Shown piece by piece: positions 7,331-13,560 of a stretch of 14,150 bases of DNA (the stretch's first letter is position 1; every line of letters starts with the position of its first letter). The position numbers were made by a program, and so were the translations under genes. The notes under the pieces are model-generated. The model had not been told where the DNA came from, did no database searches, and saw only the letters and a program-made list of their open reading frames with translations. The stretch lies in assembly GCA_964553505.1 (NCBI GenBank), contig CAZKKX010000054.1, forward strand, positions 1 through 14,150, read 5' to 3'. Source of the stretch: JAENZQ01 sp964553505. Lineage in GTDB: Bacteria; Bacillota; Clostridia; Peptostreptococcales; JAAYPU01.

Positions 7331-8131
7331 GTGAGGAAAATCAAAATTTTCAATGATCCTTCAATTACGATAGCTGTAATTTGCCGCCTAAAATCTACCA
7401 GATTGCCTAAAAAAGCTTTGCTGCCCATTAATGGGGTAGCCTCCATTGAAAGATGTTTGCTGAATTGCTTAGGGGCACCGGACGTAAACCAAGTGGTATT
7501 GGCAACATCCTGGCTGCCGGAGGATGATCCCTTAGAGCAGTTTACAATTGACGGAAAAGTTAAGGTGCTGAGAGGCGATCCTGATAATGTTGCAAAGAGA
7601 ATGGTGCATGCATCAGAGGAAACCGGGGCGGATATAGTGCTGCGTGTGACAGGAGATAATCCTGTCGTATCCCCTGAAATAATAAATATTCTTATAGAGG
7701 AGCATTTAAAAGATATTCATGACTTAACGACAGTAACGAATCAGCATGCAATGGGTACGGCTGCTGAGGTATACACGGTTGAATCTCTTTATCGGCTGCT
7801 TAAGCATAAAAATAATTTGACATATACCGAATATTTGCCTTTTTATTATATTAACAGCCCTGAATTCTTTTCCGTCCGTAAAGTTGAATTGCCTGAGGAA
7901 TTTAAGTATCCGCAATGGCGTTTAACTTTAGACGAACAACAGGATTTGAAATTGTTTGAGAATATATATTCAAACCTGGATATAAAAAAAGAACCTCTAT
8001 TCTTTTCCGATTTGAGAAATTATTTACTTGAAAATCCACTGGTAGCCAAAATTAATTCGGATGTTTCAATAAAATGGAAAGATGACAAAATCCTGGCTGA
8101 AGAAATATTAATGGAAACGACCCTCGAATGA
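7331..8131 (+). CDS. SpsF-like cytidylyltransferase, probable nonulosonate activator (PseF role)
   Basis: A 266-residue nucleotidyltransferase of the CMP-sugar/SpsF family (PF02348 type), expected to couple a nonulosonic acid to CMP from CTP. The nucleotide-binding stretch is I-C-R-L-K-S-T-R-L-P (17-26) followed by Lys27-Lys28. It resembles SpsF (ARMGSTRLPGK) more than the GGSKRIP form of typical PseF. The acidic TGDNP motif is at 107-111, and the later WRLTLDEQQDL matches the SpsF R-W-T-L-D region. The start is uncertain. GTG 7331 is the only ATG/GTG/TTG codon that fits, but its best Shine-Dalgarno is a poorly spaced AAGG (7325-7328). GAGG at 7333-7336 would instead suit a non-canonical ATT at 7346. 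It lies between two NeuB-like genes with 60-base gaps, and is the only activating enzyme seen in the window. Confidence 0.82.
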   Translation: MRKIKIFNDPSITIAVICRLKSTRLPKKALLPINGVASIERCLLNCLGAPDVNQVVLATSWLPEDDPLEQFTIDGKVKVLRGDPDNVAKRMVHASEETGADIVLRVTGDNPVVSPEIINILIEEHLKDIHDLTTVTNQHAMGTAAEVYTVESLYRLLKHKNNLTYTEYLPFYYINSPEFFSVRKVELPEEFKYPQWRLTLDEQQDLKLFENIYSNLDIKKEPLFFSDLRNYLLENPLVAKINSDVSIKWKDDKILAEEILMETTLE

Positions 8132-8191
8132 TGATAAATATCGGTAGAAATGATATATAAACTATAAATTATCTGTAAGGAGATGTTTTTT

Positions 8192-9208
8192 ATGAATAAC
8201 TTTAAGATAGGGAAATACACCATAGGGAATAATCATCCATGTTTTATTATTGCAGAGGCAGGAAGCAATCATAACGGCAGTATAAAAAAAGCAAAGGAAT
8301 TAGTAGATATAGCTGCAGATTCAGAAGCAAATGCAGTAAAGTTTCAAACTTTTACCGGAGACAAATTATATGCCAAAACGCATCCGGCACGTGAAATCAT
8401 AAAGAAGTATGAATTTAAATTAGAGTGGCATAAAGAAATAAAAGAGTATTGTGATAAAAAAAGCATCTTGTTTATGACGACACCTTTTCAAAATGAAGCT
8501 GTTGATTTGTTGGAAGAATTAAATATAGAAGGATATAAGATTGCATCAGGAGACATGACCCATTACCCGTTATTAGATTATATCTCTGCTACGGGAAAGC
8601 CGATTATTCTTGCTACGGGAATGGCTTATATGGATGAAGTTAAGGAAGCGGTGCAAAGAATAAAAAAAGGTAAAACACAGGAAATAGCGGTGCTTCATTG
8701 TATTTCAAACTATCCGGCAAAAGATAATATAAATCTTAAAGCAATTGCTTCAATAAAAGAGGAATTGGGTGTGATAACAGGATTTTCAGACCATTCTATG
8801 GGGATAACCATACCTATTGCAGCGGTAGCTACAGGTGCCGATATTATAGAAAAACATTTCACTACATCCAGAACTCTGGAAGGTATGGATCATTTTTATG
8901 CCTTGGAGCCTCAAGAATTAAAGCTGATGGTGAAAGAAATACGAAAAGTCGAAGAAGCTATGGGTAATGGAGAGAAAGTACCGGCAAAAGACGAATACTC
9001 CGGAAGACATCATGGAAGAAGGGGAATCATCGCTGCATATGATCTAAAGAAGGATGAAGTGATAGAAGAAAAACATCTTGATTATGTAAGACCGGTGAGC
9101 GGAATAGAAAGCAAGTACTATAAAGAAGTTGTCGGTAAAAGAATGAATATAGATTGCAATAAAGATGAACCGATATACTGGGAATATTTGGAGCAAAAAG
9201 GAGAGTAG
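8192..9208 (+). CDS. NeuB-family nonulosonic acid synthase (PseI/NeuB role)
   Basis: A 338-residue synthase with the standard two-domain layout: NeuB barrel and C-terminal SAF domain (from about 275, RRGIIAAYDLKKDEV, then YVRPVSGI). Conserved sites are intact: AEAGSNHNG (21-29), Lys50 in VKFQ, the TTPF loop (96-99), Lys116 with SGD, ATGM (141-144), HCISNYP (169-175), His201 in FSDHS, His222 in EKHF, and Asp233 in GMDH. It should therefore be an active PEP-dependent, metal-dependent synthase. In this neighbourhood the likely substrate is the free 2,4-diacetamido sugar made by the PseB-C-H-G steps. The motifs are not the AELSANH form I associate with typical PseI, so neuraminate or legionaminate synthase cannot be excluded. 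ATG 8192 is preferred to ATG 8183 because AAGGAG (8177-8182) directly abuts the latter. Confidence 0.88.
   Translation: MNNFKIGKYTIGNNHPCFIIAEAGSNHNGSIKKAKELVDIAADSEANAVKFQTFTGDKLYAKTHPAREIIKKYEFKLEWHKEIKEYCDKKSILFMTTPFQNEAVDLLEELNIEGYKIASGDMTHYPLLDYISATGKPIILATGMAYMDEVKEAVQRIKKGKTQEIAVLHCISNYPAKDNINLKAIASIKEELGVITGFSDHSMGITIPIAAVATGADIIEKHFTTSRTLEGMDHFYALEPQELKLMVKEIRKVEEAMGNGEKVPAKDEYSGRHHGRRGIIAAYDLKKDEVIEEKHLDYVRPVSGIESKYYKEVVGKRMNIDCNKDEPIYWEYLEQKGE
9198..9203 (+). promoter_or_regulatory. Ribosome binding site that points to an ATA start for the PseG-like gene
   Basis: AAGGAG sits eight bases before an ATA codon at 9212, inside the end of the synthase gene. No ATG, GTG or TTG is at this distance. 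The nearest ATG (9275) is more than 60 bases away and has no Shine-Dalgarno sequence of its own. Confidence 0.55.
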
Positions 9209-9211
9209 AGC

Positions 9212-10150
9212 ATAATCGGTATTTTATTTTATCCGGAAATACATCCCAAGACAGGAACGGGTAATCTTATCCGTATGCATACCCTTTATAAATATTTTAA
9301 AAAGAAAGAAGAAAAGGACTTATTTTTTGCCTGTAATGAACAGGTTGCTGCTGAGCATATACTCAAATCTGTAAATGAAGATGTTAATCTTTTAACCCCG
9401 GAAGATACCGAGTATTTTGATACAGTATTATATGATCCAGGCATTATTAATTTAACTGTTGTTAATCATTTGAAGCAGAGAACCAAAAAGCTTATTGCTT
9501 TTGATTTTTTTCATTATGATACCGATGATGTTGATATTATTATCAATTTGTATTCTCATAACAAAGAAAACAGGAATCTTTTTAAGGGGAAGATATTTGA
9601 AGGCATTAAATATTTTATCCTGAAAGAATCTATCTGCAGCGGAAAAAATGAAATTTTTTCAGTCAATCCAAAACCTGAAATACTCATTTCTTTTGGCGGA
9701 GAAGACCCCAATTCCAACACTTTAAGAGTATTGCGGCAACTGGATAAAGATGTCGAAGGCAAAGTAATAATCGGGATGCTGAATAAGGATAAACAGAAAA
9801 TTATTGATTTCAGCAGGACATTTTCCATAGAAATTTTTGAGCCGACTTCTCATATTGGAAACATGATGTATAAAAGCGATTTGATTATTTGTGGAGGAGG
9901 GGCAACTTTGCTGGAAGCAATATTCATAGGTAATCCTATAATTGCTGTGCCGCAGAATGATACTGAGAAAGACTTTATTGAATTTATCAGGTCTTATATC
10001 CCTCTCTATAGATTAAGTGATTTGGCTGAGCTTATTCTTAAAGCAAATCGGTATGACTTTAGAAAAAAAATATATGATGCTTATTCTCTTTTCATCGATG
10101 GAAAAGGATCGGAAAGAATACGTCAGATAGTAATGGGGAGAAATAAATGA
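9212..10150 (+). CDS. PseG/SpsG-like nucleotide-sugar hydrolase homologue, non-canonical start and Asn for catalytic His
   Basis: About 312 residues if read from ATA 9212, or 291 from ATG 9275. Codons 9212-9274 encode I-G-I-L-F-Y-P-E and then K-T-G-T-G-N-L-I-R, which align with the first strand and G-x-G-H-x-x-R loop of PseG. The short form would lose this loop, so the true start is probably ATA 9212 (or ATC 9215), three bases after the TAG of the previous gene. PseG cleaves UDP from the 2,4-diacetamido altrose intermediate. Its catalytic His (His17 in Campylobacter) corresponds to Asn18 here. The GT-B-like C-terminal half is clear: ISFGGEDPN (about 159-167) and ICGGGATLLEA (about 216-226), then a PQND motif. 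It may therefore be an altered hydrolase, a binding protein or a transferase. Low N-terminal similarity limits certainty about function. Confidence 0.75.
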   Translation: MIGILFYPEIHPKTGTGNLIRMHTLYKYFKKKEEKDLFFACNEQVAAEHILKSVNEDVNLLTPEDTEYFDTVLYDPGIINLTVVNHLKQRTKKLIAFDFFHYDTDDVDIIINLYSHNKENRNLFKGKIFEGIKYFILKESICSGKNEIFSVNPKPEILISFGGEDPNSNTLRVLRQLDKDVEGKVIIGMLNKDKQKIIDFSRTFSIEIFEPTSHIGNMMYKSDLIICGGGATLLEAIFIGNPIIAVPQNDTEKDFIEFIRSYIPLYRLSDLAELILKANRYDFRKKIYDAYSLFIDGKGSERIRQIVMGRNK

Positions 10151-10261
10151 AAAAGATACGGATATTCGCATACATCTGAAGATATTGTCGTTAAACCCGG
10201 AAAAGGGTCCGGAAGCATCGTAAAGATAAATTCAAGAAGTATTAGATGAAAGGTGAGTTTA

Positions 10262-10843
10262 ATGAATAAATTTGAAGATTATGTGCTGTCGGATGTGTCG
10301 AAAGAGCATAAGAATATGATACTAAATTGGCGTAATGCCGAGCATGTACGTAAGAATATGTTTAATGAACATGTAATAACAAAGGAAGACCATGACAGAT
10401 GGTTTGAAAACCTTGAAATGGATAAAAAAATCATCGGCAAAATTCTTTTATATAAAGGAGCACCCATAGGCTTTGTTAATTTTACCGATCTGGATTATAA
10501 AAACAATAAAGGCTATTGGGGGTTTTACATTGGAGAAAGAAAAACGCCTAAAGGTTCGGGAAAAGTGATGGCGTTATTGGCTCTGGATTATATTTTTGAA
10601 GAGTATAAACTGAAAAAATTATGCTCTCAAATCCTTGAATTCAATGAGATTAGTATTCGCTATCATTTAAAGATAGGCTTTTCAGAGGAAGGTAGACTCA
10701 AACAGCATATCTTTAAGAACAACAATTATTATGATGTGATTGAGATGGCATTGTTCCGAAAAGATTGGGCACATATCCGAAAAAAATTGTTAAAGGAGTT
10801 GAAAGGAAATAAGGATAAAAAAAAGACTGCATCTGAAAGCTGA
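10262..10843 (+). CDS. pseH: UDP-4-amino-4,6-dideoxy-N-acetyl-beta-L-altrosamine N-acetyltransferase, PseH type
   Basis: A 193-residue GNAT-fold acetyltransferase that should transfer an acetyl group from acetyl-CoA to the C4 amine made by PseC. The N-terminal L-N-W-R-N-A-E-H-V-R-K-N-M pattern (21-33) and the H-D-R-W-F stretch (44-48) are hallmarks of the PseH family. The central GFYIGERKTPKGSG segment (about 91-104) forms the acetyl-CoA loop, and LEFNEISIRYHLKIGF (about 124-139) is the late GNAT helix. The last 25 residues are Lys-rich and extend past the fold. ATG 10262 is preferred to an in-frame GTG at 10253, because AAGGTGAG (10250-10257) overlaps the GTG and is well spaced for the ATG. 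It closes the cluster, 111 bases after the PseG-like gene. A weak stem (10852-10865, ATAGC/GCTAT) follows the stop. Confidence 0.88.
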   Translation: MNKFEDYVLSDVSKEHKNMILNWRNAEHVRKNMFNEHVITKEDHDRWFENLEMDKKIIGKILLYKGAPIGFVNFTDLDYKNNKGYWGFYIGERKTPKGSGKVMALLALDYIFEEYKLKKLCSQILEFNEISIRYHLKIGFSEEGRLKQHIFKNNNYYDVIEMALFRKDWAHIRKKLLKELKGNKDKKKTASES

Positions 10844-10875
10844 GAGTTGATATAGCACAAGCTATTTATTAAATC

Positions 10876-10904
10876 TTGAGATTGATACGGGTCTGTGATA
10901 TAAC
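10876..10904 (+). promoter_or_regulatory. Sigma-A-like promoter for the diguanylate cyclase gene
   Basis: TTGAGA (10876-10881) and TATAAC (10899-10904) are separated by exactly 17 bases, a good match to the vegetative consensus. Transcription would start near 10911, leaving an untranslated leader of about 68 bases. No c-di-GMP riboswitch core was recognised in that leader. Confidence 0.5.
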
Positions 10905-10978
10905 ATTCATATATAGTATTTCCTGTTTTATCTTAAATTCCGGCATAAAAAGACCAGAAGGGGCAAGGGGCGGATCTT

Positions 10979-12325
10979 ATGAAGAAGCATGGCAATGTCT
11001 TATTGATAATAAGTTTTTTTGTATTGCTGTATCTGTATCTGATATTTATACAGAAGACCGGCATAAACCCCGATTTATACGCTGGGCTTAATGGTTTGCA
11101 TACCATAATGACGGAGCATGATAGATGGTTCTTGCAGGAGTACTCTTATGCGCTGACGGACCTGATAGTTTTCTGTATGCTTTTCGGTGTGCTTGCCACA
11201 GTGATTTTATATCAGCTGATTCTATGGATTCGAATAAAAGATAGTAAATATTTCTTTTCCTCGTTGTTTTTTTTGTTTTTGCTTATCCATCAAACTATTG
11301 CATCAGGGTTTGTTTCATTTTTTAATATAAAGGCGGATGGGCAACTTTATGAAAACATTGTTGTTTTAATGAACTTTTTGGCTCTGGCTTTCATTTCTTT
11401 TGCCTGCATATTTTTAAGCAATTCTGTTAGAGTATCAGCATATCATAAGGTCTTTCGTATTTTCCAATTTATGCATTTTATTAATATTATTTTATGGGTG
11501 ACAAGCTCAGAGATAAATTGGGTCATCTCAGTAAATACCTGTTTGCTGCTCATAGCAGAATGGCTGATGGTATTAAGAGTGAGCATATTGTATATAGCGA
11601 AAGGAGATAAAGCTGCAAAGGTATTCTTCATTGCAATAATGGTTACGATGGTCGGATTTGTTACTGAAACTCTTTACAGAGAAGTTGTATCCCATGCTTT
11701 GCTAATTGCTTCTGCTGTAGCTTCTATTTTGATTACATATTCCTTTATGGAACAGTTATTTTTTATTCATGACAAAAACGTTAAATTTAAAAAGGTTGAA
11801 AAATCTTTGACTGAACTAAGTCTCACAGACGATTTGTCGCAATTATACAACAGGAGATTTTTTACCGAGAAGATAAAATATGAGGTTGAGAAGGCACAGC
11901 GAGAGAATAAGCCCCTTTCTCTTTTATTATTGGATATCGACCACTTTAAAAATTATAATGATGCTTATGGGCACCTGGAAGGGGATAAGGCCATTACGAA
12001 AATCGGAAAGATAATTAAAGAAAACATAAGAGATAGCGACTATGCCTGCCGGGTTGGAGGAGAGGAGTTTGCCATCATTCTCACAGGAACCAATAAGTAT
12101 GCGGCAGAAAAATATGTGGCAGAGCGCTTGCGTTTGAGTTTGTCCAGGCAGGTTTTTATGATGACGCGAAGCAGAAAAGTATTTCTTACCGTAAGTATTG
12201 GTATCGGACAGCTCCAAAAGGAGGAGAATGCAGATGACCTGATAGACCATGCTGACAAAGCAGTGTATAAGGCTAAAGAATTAGGGCGAAACCGAACTGT
12301 TTTGTATGATGAAAACCTCAAATAA
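10979..12325 (+). CDS. Membrane-bound diguanylate cyclase (7TM-type sensor + GGDEF)
   Basis: A 448-residue integral membrane protein that should make cyclic di-GMP from two GTP. An N-terminal helix (about 6-24) is followed by a short extracytoplasmic segment (25-58), then seven hydrophobic segments (about 61-83, 91-115, 126-146, 157-175, 181-207, 214-232, 239-262). This layout resembles 7TM sensory modules. A short linker leads to the GGDEF domain (about 280-445): S-L-T-D-D-L opening, N-R-R-F, metal-site Asp319 in LLLDIDHFK, and the signature GGEEF at 360-364. RDSD at 351-354, exactly five residues before GGEEF, is an intact inhibitory I-site, so product feedback is expected. No EAL or HD domain is present. 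AAGGGGCGG precedes ATG 10979. It has its own candidate promoter and is probably separate from the glycan operon. The sensed signal is unknown. Confidence 0.9.
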   Translation: MKKHGNVLLIISFFVLLYLYLIFIQKTGINPDLYAGLNGLHTIMTEHDRWFLQEYSYALTDLIVFCMLFGVLATVILYQLILWIRIKDSKYFFSSLFFLFLLIHQTIASGFVSFFNIKADGQLYENIVVLMNFLALAFISFACIFLSNSVRVSAYHKVFRIFQFMHFINIILWVTSSEINWVISVNTCLLLIAEWLMVLRVSILYIAKGDKAAKVFFIAIMVTMVGFVTETLYREVVSHALLIASAVASILITYSFMEQLFFIHDKNVKFKKVEKSLTELSLTDDLSQLYNRRFFTEKIKYEVEKAQRENKPLSLLLLDIDHFKNYNDAYGHLEGDKAITKIGKIIKENIRDSDYACRVGGEEFAIILTGTNKYAAEKYVAERLRLSLSRQVFMMTRSRKVFLTVSIGIGQLQKEENADDLIDHADKAVYKAKELGRNRTVLYDENLK

Positions 12326-12335
12326 TTTTTTTTTT
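12299..12335 (+). terminator. Weak intrinsic terminator candidate after the diguanylate cyclase gene
   Basis: A short stem GTTTT (12299-12303) / AAAAC (12312-12316) ends nine bases before a run of ten T residues (12326-12335) that starts right after the TAA stop. The stem is only five A/T-rich base pairs, so the T run is the stronger part of the signal. Confidence 0.3.
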
Positions 12336-12373
12336 AAGTAAAGGTGAAATAAAATCTCTGCCTTAAATCTTAA

Positions 12374-12390
12374 AAACTTCAAAAAAGTTT
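12374..12390. terminator. Small hairpin between convergent genes
   Basis: AAACTT (12374-12379) and AAGTTT (12385-12390) form a six-pair stem with a five-base loop. It overlaps the stop codon of the minus-strand hydrolase and sits in the 63-base convergent gap. It could help end transcription from either side, but the stem is weak. Confidence 0.3.
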
Positions 12391-13381
12391 AAAGATAAAA
12401 GTCGTGGTTTTCAATGGTCTTGTAAAATTTTCGGTTGGATATGATCCAGTCATAAACAGAGGTCCTGGGATTTAAAAAGAATAAGCTTTCACCAATATTG
12501 TTTTTCCCTTCCAGTGCTTCCTTTGAAGCTTGGAGACTTTCCTCCGAGGGGTTGTTATAGATAGTACCATTTTTCACCGGGGTAAATTGATAATAGCCAT
12601 TGGCTTTTTGGAAAATAACGTCTTTGATTGTGATTGGAAAATCTGGGCTGTTTTTTCGGTTAAGGACCACATTGGCAACTGCTAATTTCCCTTCGTAAGG
12701 TTCATCAGGGGCTTCGGATTCTACAATCCTTGACAACCAGTACAAGTCTTCTTCGGTATAATTTTCAATTGATGGAGTTGATATTTCTGCTGCGTTAAGT
12801 TTATTTGAATTTGTTGTGATGCTTATTTGATATTTTTCTTTATTCCATTCAACGGTGCAGTTCAAAGTTTCCGCAACAAAACGGATAGGCAAGAATGTCC
12901 TGTTTTCCAGTATATTGACGGGTGCATCCAATTCAATTTTTTTACCGTTTAATTCAACGATCTGAGAACCATAAGGAAGGTTTAATATCATATCATCATC
13001 TTTTATAATGGCAGTTTTTGATTCGTTATCCCAAGAGATTCCTTTTATGCCTAAAGCCTCTGCAATAAAGCGTACGGGTACGTGCGTACGGCCATTTTCA
13101 AGATAAGGGTTGGAATCCGGAGTGACCCTTTTCCCGTCTATATCAATGGTGATTGTTCTATGTAAAGGACGAATTCTAATAAGAGATCCTACTAATAAAG
13201 TGTCATTTGAAGCATTATTTATAGATTTGAGTTCGTCTATATGCTTGTTATATTCCTGTGCGATTTTCCAATATGTATCTTTTAATCTGACAGTGTGCAT
13301 CTCATAAGAATCTGCATATCCGATTAAACTTGTAAAGCTCCAGAATAATCCTGTAAGAAGAATTATTTTCACTTTCTTCAT
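12389..13381 (-). CDS. Secreted cell-wall hydrolase: LysM + copper-amine-oxidase-like stalk + SleB-type domain
   Basis: A 330-residue exported peptidoglycan hydrolase. Residues 1-23 are a signal peptide (two Lys, hydrophobic core, likely cut after G-Y-A). A LysM-like peptidoglycan-binding repeat follows (about 26-72: H-T-V-R-L-K-D-T-Y-W-K-I then S-L-I-R-I-R-P). Next is a copper amine oxidase N-terminal-like domain (about 76-191) with paired V-P-V-R-F-I-A-E-A-L and L-P-I-R-F-V-A-E-T-L motifs. The C-terminal domain (about 208-330) is of the SleB/CwlJ hydrolase_2 type: R-I-V-E-S-E-A, with Glu223 the likely catalytic acid, then A-V-A-N-V-V-L-N-R and the F-x-N-P end motif. SleB-family enzymes are lytic transglycosylases of spore cortex. 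The N-terminal layout differs from Bacillus SleB, so a role in vegetative wall turnover is also possible. ATG 13381 follows GGAGG at good spacing. Confidence 0.88.
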   Translation of the reverse strand: MKKVKIILLTGLFWSFTSLIGYADSYEMHTVRLKDTYWKIAQEYNKHIDELKSINNASNDTLLVGSLIRIRPLHRTITIDIDGKRVTPDSNPYLENGRTHVPVRFIAEALGIKGISWDNESKTAIIKDDDMILNLPYGSQIVELNGKKIELDAPVNILENRTFLPIRFVAETLNCTVEWNKEKYQISITTNSNKLNAAEISTPSIENYTEEDLYWLSRIVESEAPDEPYEGKLAVANVVLNRKNSPDFPITIKDVIFQKANGYYQFTPVKNGTIYNNPSEESLQASKEALEGKNNIGESLFFLNPRTSVYDWIISNRKFYKTIENHDFYL

Positions 13382-13426
13382 TTGATAACCTCCAAAGTAT
13401 GTAAAAGAATTAAGTATAAGTGTAAG

Positions 13427-13448
13427 TAAAATCAGCTTATTGATTTTA
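13427..13448. repeat. Perfect inverted repeat upstream of the hydrolase gene
   Basis: TAAAATCA (13427-13434) and TGATTTTA (13441-13448) are perfect inverted arms with a six-base spacer. The repeat lies 46 bases upstream of the hydrolase ATG, and its 13441-13448 arm contains the candidate -10 box. It could be an operator or a leader hairpin. Confidence 0.45.
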
Positions 13449-13472
13449 AGGACAGCCCTTGAGACTTTTCAA
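13443..13472 (-). promoter_or_regulatory. Sigma-A-like promoter candidate for the SleB-type hydrolase
   Basis: On the minus strand TTGAAA (13472-13467) and TAAAAT (13448-13443) are 18 bases apart. Both are five-of-six matches to the vegetative consensus. I did not find a convincing sigma-G, sigma-E or sigma-K site, which a purely spore-specific sleB would need, so vegetative or early expression is possible. Confidence 0.35.
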
Positions 13473-13522
13473 TAACTCCTGATATAATTTTACCTTAAAT
13501 CATCCTTTGGTTGGGGAAGTAA

Positions 13523-13559
13523 TGATTTCCATATCAGGCAGGCGCTGGGATGGAAATCA
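13523..13559 (-). terminator. Ten-pair stem-loop just after the germination gene pair
   Basis: TGATTTCCAT (13523-13532) and ATGGAAATCA (13550-13559) form a perfect ten-pair stem with a 17-base GC-rich loop. It starts one base after the stop of the 59-residue gene in the minus direction, so it could terminate that operon. No T tract follows on the minus strand, which is against a classical intrinsic terminator; a processing or stability role is the alternative. Confidence 0.4.
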
Positions 13560-13560
13560 G

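Noticed and set aside
7045..7446. 133-residue minus-strand open frame spanning the synthase/cytidylyltransferase junction
   Set aside because: It overlaps two well-supported plus-strand genes, and its composition is that of an antisense shadow.
10852..10870. Intrinsic terminator after the pseH gene
   Set aside because: The stem is only five pairs and is not followed by a real T run; too weak to list as a feature.
10911..10978. Possible c-di-GMP riboswitch in the leader of the diguanylate cyclase gene
   Set aside because: The leader is only about 68 bases and I could not find the conserved core or tetraloop-receptor elements of either c-di-GMP riboswitch class.
10876..11091. 71-residue plus-strand open frame overlapping the start of the diguanylate cyclase
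   Set aside because: It starts inside the promoter, has no ribosome binding site and is out of frame with the clear 448-residue gene.
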